Positions 36,801 through 47,285 of a stretch of 64,000 nucleotides of DNA are shown here, one piece after another; position 1 is the first letter of the stretch; every line of letters starts with the position of its first letter. This DNA comes from Pomphorhynchus laevis (Eukaryota; Acanthocephala; Palaeacanthocephala; Echinorhynchida; Pomphorhynchidae): the NCBI GenBank assembly GCA_012934845.2, contig WNNJ02000772.1:1-64000 (forward strand), read 5' to 3'. The translations under genes and the position numbers were made by a program. The notes beneath the pieces were generated by a model that was not told the origin of the DNA, searched no databases, and saw nothing but the letters and a program-made list of their open reading frames with translations.

Positions 36801-38949
36801 TGCCAGTATCAACATCGATACGGTTTGCCCATTTAATTATTTTGCTTTGCATATACCGCAATAAAACTAGTAATTGTTAAATTTACAGCAGGATCCTTAG
36901 TTTTGAAATCTAGTATCGAATGGCAAACATTTATACAATAAAGTATGCAATAAGTTAATAAATAGCGAACAAATAATATTCAATTATTGAAAGATTGTAA
37001 ATAAAAAAGTATTTTGCCAGTAAAACTATAATTTAAGTAATTAAGATATTTATTAGTTTAACTTTAATCAACAAGCAAATCGAAGAAATAATTAACACTT
37101 CATTTCATGTTTTATATTGTTTTAATACCTACAATTCAAATTTCAGATTTAAAGTCCATTTCTATATTCATATTAATTTAATGTTTTGTAAATTTTTATG
37201 TATTTGGACAATGATAATACAATTTGTTAAATAAGATACATCTTTTATCAAATGAATTTATTTTTAAAATGCACCATCAATCAAACTTACATTTCTTCTA
37301 TCTGACTGGAAATTCGGCTTGCATTAAAACATTGACGATGTTTTAAAGTCATTGCACTAAAATAAAATTAATAGGAAAAAATATTCGGCAATTTGACAAT
37401 AATCTGCGAAACATATATAGTAGCAAAATTAAATGAAAGAACAGTTCTGTTATTGCTGATTTTTAGAAAACAGCAGGCCGCGTTCATATCTTTTGATATT
37501 TAGTGAACACGTTCTTGTTGATATCTAGTAGGCAACAACATCAACAAAAACATTCTTAAAGTCGATTTGTAATTAAGTTACAATTACGAATCGACCTTTT
37601 ACAAAAATTAATTTATAATTTTAATTTATTTTTTACTGAAATATTTGAAGACTCGTCATTGCTAATTTGGATTATTTGTAGACTAAAGAAATGTGTAATT
37701 TAATCAAACACAAAAATGTTTATCGTGAGATAAATCATAAAATACAAAAACATGTCTTAATAAATCACTCAAGATATCATTTTTATCTATTATTAGACTT
37801 AATTATTTAGTAATTAATTTGATATCTAACTGCTATTTTAATTAATTATTTATTAAATATATTTTAAATTATATAAAAATATAATTAAGTATATTTAATT
37901 ATATTTAAATGCAGGCCATTTGATTTATATGGTTAGTCAGCTTTTTGTTGATACCTGGAAAAATCTTGATTTGTAAATTAAATATTGTTTTTATTATTTA
38001 TAAATGTCAAGTTAGTAAAAATCGTTTATTAAAACAGAAAAAGTAGCTTATTTGAGTAAACATGTTGCTTAATCTCATTCTTTGACTTCAAGGTAAATAA
38101 ATTAAATACCAGATAAAATTATTGTGGTCAAATAATTCAAGAATGAAATCTATTATGACCAAATACATCCATAAAATATGGTAATGCTACCTTGATAAAA
38201 TCACATTTCCATGCAATGAAATTAAATGAAAGTATGCAAGAATATTTGTGTTATAGCCTAATTCATGAAATTACACATTTGTATTCAACCCACTGATTAC
38301 ATATCCAGTGTGATAAAAACAAAAAACGAATCAGCTTACAATCAAAAATACAACGATGCAAATCCTTTTCTATAACATATTATGATTGAAGGAATTCTAC
38401 TTGCAAATTATTGATGAAATATAATAGGAAATGCAGTTACATAGCTTTAAACAACGTCTTATTTGATTAATAATTCATATCTGCACTATTAATGGTATAT
38501 AATCTTTTATTCTATGATTGAAAGCATCCATACATACTAATGCTATATGGTTTAGAAACTGAAATCCATAGCGATTTTTAGTAGTCCTATTGATTTTAGA
38601 TTTTGACAATTTGAAGTATTATATAAAATAAAGATGTTATAGAGCGCGCCCCGCAATAAATTACATCTATACCTATGTTTTGCTAAAACACAGTAGAATT
38701 GATCATTAATAATTTAAAATCGTTTATTTTAAATGTCTTATAATATAAATAGCGATTCATTGAGTATCTATTTAATCTATCAGTACTAAACGAGACTAAT
38801 ATATTCGTGATAATCAATGAAATTTTATATTCCTACATTCGATATAAATTCAATTCACGACAAGCCAATTTACTCACATTGATTTTAACGTGGATGATAA
38901 GCTCAGGAAGTCGGACGGAATGTCGGTAATTGGATTGCCAAATAATCGC
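24816..38949 (-). CDS. gene B: leucine-rich-repeat protein, first exon not found
   Basis: Nine one-repeat exons with phase-2 boundaries that join in frame: 38949-38878 (LFGNPITDIPSDFLSL), 37356-37291, 35076-35014 (KFSGCQINMKDYFGL), 34632-34567, 33429-33358 (SLSGNIIEELNF), 31658-31587 (NLSFNRIVVIV), 29988-29917 (DLRGNRIQLISDF), 28728-28651, 26469-26398. Sizes are 63-78 bp, with GTAAGT or GTGAG donors. A probable terminal exon, 24903-24816, continues the phase (LHSTCIPGKHIELVAR ... DFCSF, then TAA), and an AATAAA lies at 24,798-24,803. The terminal exon is less certain than the LRR exons. The protein is a solenoid with the same exon grammar as genes A and C but low sequence similarity. A leader exon must lie upstream of 38,949, perhaps among the retroelements after 40 kb. 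Introns carry LINE scraps at 26.7 kb and 31.7 kb and local duplications. Confidence 0.7.
25017..25572. repeat. tandem duplication, ~330 bp period
   Basis: About 25,017-25,245 and 25,346-25,572 align: ATATCCAGATCAAGTTGTTA, GACAGTTAATTT-like and GAAATA-AGATGG-A-ATATAGTTTATAC blocks occur in the same order. The copies lie in the last intron of gene B. Confidence 0.7.
26704..26990 (+). pseudogene. small fragment of RTE/Rex3-like LINE
   Basis: The plus-strand frame (26,704-26,904) includes KRQICSANAGMRYLYKCAMV. This corresponds to the IKSGFVQLTQQCVLCTSIVV part of the RTE-like RT at 41.1 kb, and the following YPMVIKYW corresponds to the YGYELWVMTE region. It is only the tail of the RT, in a gene B intron. 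Confidence 0.5.
27108..27390. repeat. two-copy ~100 bp repeat
   Basis: GAACTGAAACGAGGCATTAT...GGGCCGATTCGCATATATGG at about 27,139-27,200 recurs as GGACTGAAACGGGGATAAGT...GGGCCGATTAGCACATATGG at about 27,328-27,383, each followed by a GTCAAC-GTCGTGAT block. Origin unknown. Confidence 0.6.
31720..32350 (+). pseudogene. ORF1 fragment of the Jockey-like LINE family
   Basis: A plus-strand frame, best at 31,949-32,347, reads LEENDIELLKETFKKSNFRS, then QIPVGFCSASLERAE, then a knuckle region (YPHCSRCHKWGHLASS, CGMCSSPS). It aligns with ORF1 of the LINE at 4.8-5.6 kb (AIPIAFCSTAVDQAE; YPHCNGCHLWGHWSSNC). The frame slips after CSSPS, and the last knuckle continues as CSNCGG in another frame. It keeps the RRM-like part that the 5 kb copy lacks. 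It lies in the gene B intron between exons 31,587 and 33,358, opposite in strand to the gene. Confidence 0.7.
32366..32663. repeat. interspersed short repeat GATTTTGAATACGGATTA
   Basis: The 18-mer, or its first 14 bases, occurs at about 32,390, 32,407, 32,428, 32,460 and 32,642, several times preceded by ATGTTATTTTTAAGAAT. The spacing is irregular. It starts right after the LINE ORF1 fragment and was probably expanded by local slippage or templated copying. Confidence 0.6.
35651..36940. repeat. tandem duplication, ~620-670 bp period
   Basis: TCGCTGACATAAATTATTCG begins both 35,651-35,938 and 36,321-36,608, which match closely. A following part (TAGATTTGATAATTCA...GCATTTAATTATTTTGCTTT-type) recurs at about 36,160-36,240 and 36,772-36,852. 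The duplication is intronic in gene B. Confidence 0.75.
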
Positions 38950-40152
38950 CTGTTACATATAATTCAAACATCAATGTTTCAATTATTATCTCAAACGATA
39001 TAAGAGAAAAATATGTTCAAGTATTGCAGTTCTGAAAATACTCTGAAATACTCCTTTATATTTTACTGATATTTTATCATGGCACTAGATTTATGCTTGT
39101 TAAATTCCATCATATTTAAAGATAAAATGTTTCATTTCTTAAGTGAATTACAGAATATATTACTAATCCTAACTCTACAAACTCTTAAATAACTAACAGA
39201 TTTAACAAATAGAACATAATAGTTTAAGAGACAATCAAAACATGTTTACATCTTCAAACTTGCAATAAACTGAGTAAACGAATCTATTAATAAGTAAAAC
39301 TGACACCAATAAATAAAAAGAAGATTTAACATTGATTAAACGATTTAATTATCTATAAAAATATTTTTCAAAATTTGATAAATGTTATGTTATATAATAT
39401 GAGATACTTTTTCTCCCTACATTACGATTTCATAACATTTCATTTTAGTAAATGTCTTATTAACAAAAACACAATATGTATTACAACAACACAACAATTT
39501 CTTGACTAGAAATAAGCACACAAGATTTTTCTTGTCCACCACTGATACGGGTGTCGGAAGAGAGATACACGTGTCCACCAGTGATAGTGGAGGCAGTGTA
39601 CGAATCAAGAAATTGATTATTGATTTTATTATTGATTTTAAATTAATATGTTAATTAAGACAATAAATTGGCTAAATTATTAATTTTTCTTATTAATAAC
39701 AATTTAAGTCTTCAATAACAATTTAAGTAAATTTTCATATTCAGATAAAAAAATTCATTTTAACTTCTTATATCTTAAATAACTAATCACTTAAAATTTT
39801 ATTTAAAATAAAAGTGGAAAACTCTAATGAAATAATATATAAGGTATAACTGTTAATTAAATATTATAATAATTACACATTATACATTATGATGTATAAT
39901 TTATAAAATAAATAATATTTATTTATAATTTGTTGTTTCCACATGCTGGTGAACTAACAATATAGATAAGGTATTACAAAAACATTTTACAACATCAGTA
40001 AAATGTGCAATTTGTCTTAAGGAGGGATATGCAAATGTATTTTAATGTGTCAAATGTTAAGAAATATTTTTATCGGATAATTCAGTTTAAACATACAGTT
40101 ATTATATAAGTATTAAAAAATAGTACTTTTTAGATATTAAAAATATATTATT
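38950..40152. other. no gene supported; upstream of the first gene B exon found
   Basis: I searched the minus strand for the leader exon of gene B and found none. At 39,530-39,600 a GC-richer patch holds CCACCACTGATA and CCACCAGTGATA flanking GTGTCGGAAG, with a 63-codon minus-strand frame over it (39,417-39,608, rich in Cys). I cannot assign it. Confidence 0.35.
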
Positions 40153-41334
40153 TTGTTACTTAATAAACTTCGTAACGGCAAGTCTTCTGGAGTGGACAAG
40201 ATTCGACTTGAAGCGCTAAAGGCTCTCGACGCTGTTGCCATGAAGTGGCTAACACGGATCTTCAATGTGGCATTGAAGATGGGAAAGGTTCCTAGTAAGT
40301 GGCGAACTGGGGTGGTGGTACCGATCTTAAAGAAAAGTCACCGAAGAGTGTGTTTAAATTATCAAGGCATCACTCTTCTTAGCCAAACTGGTAAGCTATT
40401 TGCTGGGATTCTTGAGTTAAGGATACGAACTATAGTCGAGGTACAGTCGCAAGAAAAACAATGCGGCTTTTGTCCAGGTCGTGGAACTACGGATCAGCTC
40501 TTTACTCTCTCAACTATCCTTAAACGGTTTTGGGAGTTCGTTCAACCGGTCTACATGTGTTTTGTAAATTTGGAGAAGGCGTACGGCCGAGTTTCTTGAG
40601 ATAGGTTGTGGAAAGTACTAAGCGAGTATGGAGTATCACACTATCTTCGAGCAGCTGTGGCTTCTCAGTATGAACAAAGTATGAGTTGTGTACATGTTCT
40701 AGGTAGAAAATCTGAATCATTTCAAGTAGGCATTAGGCTTCGTCAGAGTTGTCCTTTGTCTCCACTAGTTTCGTTGTTTACATTGAAAATTTTGAAACGG
40801 GCTGCTCTGACGGATGTGGGTATTCAGTTCGGTTCCATTAAGATACCATCTCTGCTTTTTGCAGATTACGTTTTTTTGTCGGCTTCTTGTCCTGAGGATT
40901 TACAATGCCTACTAGATCGATTCACGATGGAATGACAAGCGGCAGGGATGTTGGTTAGTACCTCCAAGACTGTTTCTGTGTTCGTCTCGGATCCTGATGC
41001 CAATGTCAATCCGGATTGGGAAAATGTTTTGCCTGATGTGGAGGATTTTAAGTATCTTGGGGTATTGTTATCGAAGGACGGCAGGAACGTCAACGAGATT
41101 AAGAGCGGATTTGTGCAGCTAACGCAGCAATGCGTTCTTTGTACGAGTATTGTGGTGAAGCAAGAGTTGAGTCTTCGGGCGGGGCTTTCTTTTCATTTCT
41201 TAACCTATGGTTATGAACTTTGGGTAATGACCGAAAGGATAATATCTCGGATACAGGAGACCGAAATGAGGTTCTTTCGCGGTATAGTTTGTCTTAGCCT
41301 TTATATTACTTATTCTATAAATTGTGTTAGTTAA
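40153..41334 (+). mobile_element. RTE/Rex3-like LINE reverse transcriptase, 5'- and 3'-truncated
   Basis: One plus-strand frame with two in-frame TGA stops (about 40,597 and 40,933) encodes most of a LINE RT. Recognisable parts are LRNGKSSGVDKIRLEALK, YQGITLLSQTGKLFAG, EKQCGFCPGRGTTDQLFTLS, VYMCFVNLEKAYGRV (motif A with YDRV changed to YGRV), RQSCPLSPLVS (motif B with QGCPLSP changed), LLFADYVFLSA (motif C with ADD changed to ADY), DFKYLGVLLSKDGR and YGYELWVMTER. The altered RT residues and the stops mean it is inactive. The style is that of Rex3-like RTE elements; the clade is by resemblance. No endonuclease domain remains. Confidence 0.8.
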
Positions 41335-41869
41335 GTTTAGGCTGTAACATATTTAAACATTTTAAATTATAAGCGCCTTGCTAGTTATCGCATTGAAATC
41401 GGAATTTACAAATAATTCATATAGCTACATTCAAATGAAACAAATTTAATTTTACATTTTTTATACTAGTATAATATTATATTAGGAGTTGTGAATATAA
41501 TATTATAATAACAACTCTTTTAAACTCTATATACAATTATGGGTAAATTACTGGTAAATCATAAATGTAATTTAAATACCAATTAGCATGCGCTAGGTGT
41601 TTTTAATTTCATTATAATGTTGGTTTTATAATGAAAATATTAGCGGTTAATGATAATTTTATCGTTTGATCATAATTTTTATTAATTTTCATCTTTAAAT
41701 TCGAGTTTCTACATTATGTGTTAACTAAAGTTATAATCGAGTATCACACAGGAAATCAAACACGAATAAGATTTTTTGATTATAAATGTGTATAATAATG
41801 ATTTTCTTAACAAAAATAATACATAGGTTAAATAGAATTAAAACAAATATAGAAAAAAGAGACGTCAGA

Positions 41870-42095
41870 AATCAGAAATCATCGTCTTTCGGAAAAACTT
41901 GTCTACTTCTTCCATCATCTTCATGGCCTCAGGTTCAGTGGGATCTGAGCCCAACAGCCAATCCAACACGCCGGCCCTCGTCTGAACCACCCGGGGTCTT
42001 TCACTCCTTGAAAAGTCCAATCGACGCGACTATGCTGGGTAATCGAGAGACGAAGAGCTTGAGAAACCTTAGCCTTTATAAATGTTTATCGAAGT
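41870..42095 (-). mobile_element. 3' ORF2 fragment of the Jockey-like LINE
   Basis: The plus-strand sequence GAACCACCCGGGGTCTTTCA and the following AGAGCTTGAGAAACCTTAG block matches 2,338-2,430 of the LINE in the same orientation, so the coding strand is minus. The part from 41,880 to 41,980 extends beyond the ORF2 end found at 2.3 kb, suggesting a related subfamily. Confidence 0.65.
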
Positions 42096-42133
42096 GGGAA
42101 TCAATGAATTTCAGATGTAAAATAATAAATAAT

Positions 42134-42284
42134 TGTTACGTAGTGGCAGTGCATCTTATTCATACACTGTCGGTAAAACTCTATTGATTGTTAATTAGCA
42201 CTATGTTGCGGTAACGCTTTGATTTATTTGTATAAATGTTACACTCAGTTTGCATGTGGACAGTTTTTTTGTAGCGAACAACAA
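42134..42284 (+). mobile_element. solo LTR-like fragment, same family as 738-889
   Basis: About 150 bp starting TGTTACGTAGTGGCAGTGCA matches the LTR-like sequence behind the gypsy integrase at the left edge of the window. No internal coding region is nearby. It is a fossil of the same Ty3/gypsy-like family. Confidence 0.65.
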
Positions 42285-42739
42285 TTAACAATTAATTACA
42301 TTTATGATTTATGGTAAATCATAAATGTAATTTAAATACCAATTAGCATGCGCTAGGTGTTTTTAATTTCATTATAATATTTGTTTTATAATGAAAATAT
42401 TAGCGGTTAATGATAATTTTATCGTTTGATCGATAAAAAAAATTTAAAGTGTGTGTAAAACAATAATAATGATGATAATAATTTTTTTTAGAAGTAAAAT
42501 GTTCTACAACATAATGATGATAATAATAATGGAGAGAAAATTTATTGCCATCGCGCCTCTCGGCTTCGACAAAATATAAAAGAAAGAAAATATAGTTACA
42601 ATAAATCAAAAACATTCAATTTAAACGGATGCTGATGTTAGACGTTGTACCATTACATTGCATCTTCTCTTCGTCATATACTATGCCCCTAATGCTTCTG
42701 CACTTTTCCTCTTAAAAGGCCTCAGATAGATCGTGCACT

Positions 42740-43489
42740 TTACTTCATACGATCAATATCTTGCAAACTCAAATGCTGCAAATATGGACATTCGAAAATA
42801 TGAAGCAAGGACCAGCAAGCGCATAAACAAAATTTGCACGAACAGCACGACGATCGCGAATGTAAAGGAATGTGTATACGACAAATCTTATCGTGGTACC
42901 CATGAGTAGAGAAACGCCAAACCAATGGCCGCTTACAATTGTGTGAATTTTTCCAATGTTGTTGACAGACAACTGGCGTTAAAAAGTGTTCCGGATCAAT
43001 CCCCGATATTTTCTTGTTAAATATTTCTAGATTTGCAGTATAATTAACAGTTTCGACCATATTAAGAAGACTGCGCAGATATACGGATAAAGGTGGGACG
43101 GCTGCCAAGGTATAAACTAGTGTAGATGATGTCTTTGGTGAAACTCCCACTATGCGCTTTAAGAATCTTGCCTGACATCTGTCGAGCTGCATGAAATTAC
43201 CGGAAGTCAAATCATTCCACACAACGGAAAGACCATAACTAATCATGGGCAACAACATGACTCTGAAATACCTCATTGCACCCTCGAAAGAGAGACTCCC
43301 CAGATTATGGATCAAACTCGTTGCCGTAATTATTTTTGTCGCCTTGCGTTCCAAGTGGTCAGCAAAACTCCAACGCGAAGTGAGGGACATTCCTAGATAA
43401 GTATACGAACGCGAAAATTCCAGCGGCTCGCCATGAAATGTGAGCTGATCATGCTTGCATCGTGGACCACCCTTACGAGGGTGGTCCAC
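42740..43489 (-). mobile_element. LINE-B family RT C-terminal portion
   Basis: A 249-codon open frame covers the end of a LINE reverse transcriptase and its tail: SYTYLGMSLTSRWSFADHL, AMRYFRVMLLPMISYGLSV, LDRCQARFLKRIVGVSPKT, DPEHFLTPVV, and a Cys/His-rich end (RSSCCSCKFCLCACWSLLHI). RT motifs A-C are missing, so the piece is 5'-truncated. It is the cleanest version of the family seen decayed at 16.8-17.8 and 60.5-61.9 kb. Its 5' edge abuts the hairpin cluster at 43,457. Confidence 0.75.
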
Positions 43490-43560
43490 GATGCATTATT
43501 ATCATTATTATTGTTATTATTAATAATAATAACAATAATAATGACGTGCGTGTACGTCAT
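43457..43560. repeat. three adjacent hairpins
   Basis: 43,457-43,494 is a perfect 17-bp inverted repeat (GCATCGTGGACCACCCT and its complement) around a TACG loop. 43,503-43,543 is a 20-bp perfect inverted repeat of ATT/AAT triplets with a single central base. 43,541-43,560 has 7-bp arms (ATGACGT/ACGTCAT). They sit at the junction between a minus-strand LINE and plus-strand Penelope-like sequence. Confidence 0.85.
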
Positions 43561-43562
43561 TT

Positions 43563-44400
43563 TTATGAATTGACTAATAAATAACAGACGTTATTTAAGG
43601 ATTGGTTTATAGAATTGATTGTTGCGATTATGTGGAATTTTATGTAGGTCAAACCGGTCGAATGTTAAAGTCAAGGATAAAAGAACATCGCGCTGCTTTG
43701 CATACGGCGACTCACTCTGCTGTTGCTGAACATTCTCTTTTTACCGGACACACAATTAACTCTGATGAAGTTAAAGTCCTTGCTTATCGACAACAAGCCT
43801 TAAAACGACAGATTCTTGAATCGCTGTTCATCCGCGATCTCAAGCCGAAGTTAAATGATAAGGATGGATATCATCTAATGTTGGGAGGTATTACATAGCA
43901 AATTGACGAGATTATCGCTGGTTTTCCTTGTTTTGACTTTTTCTACTTTTTATGTTGACGTGTACACTTTTTGCCTTCATTTCAGATTGATGAAGATGAT
44001 GCCAGCTAGGCACCGAAATATTCAATTTAATAAATTTTGCGTTGGTTTTTGCCATCTTTCTTCTAATTTAAATGCTATTACACCGTCGCAATCCTCATTC
44101 AAATTCAATTGATTTTAATTTTATTTTATTTTATGATTCTTTTTTTCATTCTTTTTGTTGTTTTAAAGTGTGTGTAAAATTTTAGTATTTTTGTTTCTCG
44201 GTATTTTCTTTTTCTTTTAAGTAAAAATGCGGGGCACATTAATGCTGGAATTTTTGTATAAATGTTGGAAACACGGGGCAAACAAATTGTGAAATATTAT
44301 TTTGTAATCCTGATGATGATAGCAGGAGCGATCGAAATATAGAATTTTTATCAAATTAAGGATATTTTCTTCTTCTTTGTTCCTATAATAACTATGTATT
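43563..44400 (+). mobile_element. Penelope-like element 3' part with GIY-YIG endonuclease
   Basis: The frame at 43,602-43,898 encodes a GIY-YIG endonuclease: MVYRIDCCDYVEFYVGQTGR (the Y..Y-VGQTGR core), LKSRIKEHRAALHTATHSAV, AEHSLFTGHTI, RQILESLFIRDLKPKLNDKDG. This is the C-terminal nuclease of Penelope-like elements, which cuts the target for integration. The RT that should precede it is absent. The 3' flank to ~44,400 ends with a hammerhead-like core and a TTCTTCTTTGTTCCTATAA tail that resembles the tail at 59.7 kb. A short piece at 43,563-43,595 matches the end of the other Penelope-like family (8,199). Confidence 0.8.
44309..44345 (+). ncRNA. hammerhead-ribozyme-like core
   Basis: CCTGATGATGATAGC, AGGA, GCGATCGAAATATAG: an intact CUGAUGA, then a helix GAUAGC/GCGAUC with one mismatch and an AGGA loop, then GAAA. 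Stems I and III are weak by eye. The position, 3' of the GIY-YIG frame, matches where Penelope-like elements carry hammerheads. Confidence 0.45.
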
Positions 44401-44499
44401 TAATATAATTATAAAATAAAAAATAAATAAAAATAATAAAATTATAAAAGTTAACAAAATTAGCACCAAGCGATGCTACACTATTCATATCACAATACA

Positions 44500-44605
44500 A
44501 AAAAGTTCATGGCACAACAACATTTATTGCAAGCGCCTTGGGTGAGATATATCGATGACATTTACATTGCGGTCAACATGAATCTAGAAATAATATTTCG
44601 AAATA
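44500..44605 (+). pseudogene. RT motif C scrap
   Basis: The plus strand reads HLLQAPWVRYIDDIYIAVNM, a YIDD-type RT motif C as in Penelope-like RTs. Only about 30 codons survive, and the flanks are AT-rich. Confidence 0.5.
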
Positions 44606-44814
44606 TTTCCTAAAATGTTTATCATATTAAAATCTGCTAACTGAGTCTACGTATTTAATGTAATTATTTAAAACATAAATAAATAAAAATAAATAAAAAT
44701 AATGAAATTATATAATAAATTATTATAAATAATTGTTATAAGATTTTATATAACTTATATGAAGTTAAAATAAAAAATTGTAATTTAAAATAAAAGTCAA
44801 TTTTTATTAGTAGA

Positions 44815-46620
44815 CTAATAAATTGCAGGCGTTGTATCAGATAAAGGATAATAGGTAATCACGAAGAGTTGACCCTAATTACTCGATCTAACATATCAAT
44901 GGGGCCAAACTCGTGATAATGACGAGTTTCTTCTAATTAAATTTGATGTCCTAGTATCTTTTTCTAATACAAAGTATATATATTTTTTATCCATCTACAA
45001 ATTTTTCCGCTTATTATTTTCAATATATTTTTAATATTTTTGTGTTGATTTATTTCATTTAATATTTTCTGCTTGATGATATTATTATAGTAACATGATA
45101 TTATTATATTATTATAGTTTAAAATAAGTATCTATTGAATTATTTAAATGATTTCAAAAAAGGCAATATTGTTATTTTTAAAAATTATATTATTATATTA
45201 AATACGTAGACTTAGTTAGCTGATTTAATCATTGCATATTATGGCAGTGCATATCATATTGTGCTGATTTATATATTTTACTATTTTCTAATAGTTAAAT
45301 ATTTTACTTTTAAAAATAAGTAGTGAAAATCAGATTTTTGTAATTTATTGTTAAAATTTAAAATAAAAGTCAATTCTATGTTTAAAATATGTATTTTATG
45401 TATAAATTACTTAAATGATTTTGGAAGAAAGCCAATATCATTACATATTGTTGCAATTCTTAAAATTTCATTATTTAATGTATTATATTTTATATTATAT
45501 GGTATGCATGAATGCTCATGCAAAAATATGTTTCTTGTAAATTTAAATATGTCATCTTTACGATATAAATTAATAGTAGTTTTAGTTAATGTTAATTTAA
45601 TGTTCATATCTAGATATACACCTTCTTTATCATTAATATTGGTTTTGTTAAGAATAAGGCTTTCTGGATAAATGTGCTCACTAATTGAATAAAAATTATT
45701 AGAATTAAATACACATATATCATCAATGTATCGAAACATATATTTCATATATTTATATTGTTTAGATTTAGTTTTTACACAGTTATGAACAAATTCATAT
45801 TCTATAAAGCTTAAAAACAAGTCAGCTATAATTGGGCTACTATTACCACCAATTGGAACACCTTTTACTTGTCTAAATATAGATGTCCCTACTTTTAAAT
45901 AATTTTGATTTATCAAAATATTTAAGGATTCTATTAATTCAATTTTATCCATATATTTATATTTACTTGATGGTTTAATTTTTGTTAGATAGGCGTTATA
46001 GTTATTATAACATATATATGTATATCTTTTTCCGAATATTAGATTAATTAATTTCTCTAATGCATCTTTAATATCTACTAAATCTAGATTTGTATAGAGC
46101 GTACTAAAATCGTATGTATTTATTTCTGAAAATTTATTCCTTTTGTCTGTTCTAAAAATTCTTTTGTAGAATTAATACTGAAATAGTGTTTTATACCAGT
46201 ATTAATTTCGATTACCTTGCAATATTTTTTAAAATGTGCTTTAATTACTTTAAGTATTTTATTCATATAGACAGAAAGTGGTTTTAATGTACATTTAAAC
46301 GCACTACATATGAACCTAGGTTTTATTGGATTTTTATGTAATTTTGGATTCCAATATAATATAGGTATAGTTTTATTATCTAATTCAACCTTTATACCAT
46401 TTTTTATCCATTATAGAACAGTGACTTGTAATAATTGTTTCTAAACTCAACTCACTACGTTCATATGTTGGATTTACATTTAAATCATTAGAATTAACCT
46501 CTTTCACTAGTATATCATAATAAAGCTTTTTGCAAATGAAGACAAAGTTATTACTAGCTTTGTCAATAGTTGTTATTATATAGTTATGCTTTCATTTAGT
46601 AAGTTCGTTATACATATCTA
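44815..46620 (-). mobile_element. Penelope-like/YIDD-type RT element, best copy
   Basis: The minus strand carries RT motifs in order: YDFSTLYTNLDLVDIKDALE (upstream, about 46,050-46,130), then an open frame 45,952-45,407 with FRQVKGVPIGGNSSPIIADL (motif B), MFRYIDDICVFNSNNF (motif C), YPESLILNKTNINDKEG, YLDMNIKLT, and the tail FLHEHSCIPYNIKYN. The FSTLYTN-GIP-YIDD style is that of the Penelope-like group often called Naiad; this is my inference. Frames upstream of 45,952 are interrupted, and an internal rearrangement lies at 45,000-45,400. The terminal region (44,815-44,990) matches 8,196-8,390. Confidence 0.7.
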
Positions 46621-46734
46621 GTAAGTTCTTTATACATATTATATGGTATGCATTCATGCATACCATATAATATTTCATATTATAAAATTAGAAATTAAAT
46701 AACTGAGTCTGTATGTTTTGAAAGTATATATAAA

Positions 46735-46860
46735 TTTATGGTATGCATAAATGCTCATGCAAAAATATGTTTCTTGTAAATTTAAATGTCATCTTTTCGA
46801 TACAAATTAAAAGTAGTTAAATTTGATGTTAATTTAATGTTCAATGGGGAAACTTACAAC
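46735..46860 (-). mobile_element. short piece of the YIDD-type RT element
   Basis: Sequence from GGTATGCATAAATGCTCATG through AATTTAATGTTCA matches the RT C-terminal region at 45.5-45.6 kb. It is cut by unrelated sequence beginning with a GGGGAAACTTACAACAACTT string that recurs at ~47,427. Confidence 0.6.
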
Positions 46861-47285
46861 AACTTAAATTCATAGTGAATATGCTGTAAAGGTGCTAATA
46901 TTATTTTTAAATTAAAGAACTGATATATACGTTTTGCGCGTAGTCCAATTGTCAACTAAGAAAAATGGCAAATACGATGTTGCTCTCCAATTACAATTAT
47001 TTATTAACGCCACAACTAATTAATAAAGTAACAAACATTTGGTATTTTAATTGGTAAACTTTACAATAGCATTCGGACAAGTATGTAAAAAGCACAATGT
47101 GTGTGATTTTACTGAAAATATATACTTTTATTCAAGATGTAAATATGTGACTGATCACTAGGAAACTGTTCTGAAACAAACAAGAACAATCTAATTTTTA
47201 ATTAATCAAAAAAACATTTTCGCTGATAAAATTTTTGTATTATTGCCTAACCTGATAAAATATTATAAGATAGAGACTCAATGTC

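Larger units (their letters stand above)
41551..42432. repeat. ~120 bp direct repeat bracketing a LINE/LTR composite
   Basis: GTAAATCATAAATGTAATTT...TAGCGGTTAATGATAATTTT is at about 41,551-41,675 and again, nearly unchanged, at about 42,312-42,432. Between the copies lie ~110 bp of spacer, a LINE 3' fragment and an LTR-like piece. Confidence 0.8.

Noticed and set aside
39417-39608. Cys-rich minus-strand frame as the leader exon of gene B
   Set aside because: No signal-peptide-like start and no donor giving phase 2; left unassigned.
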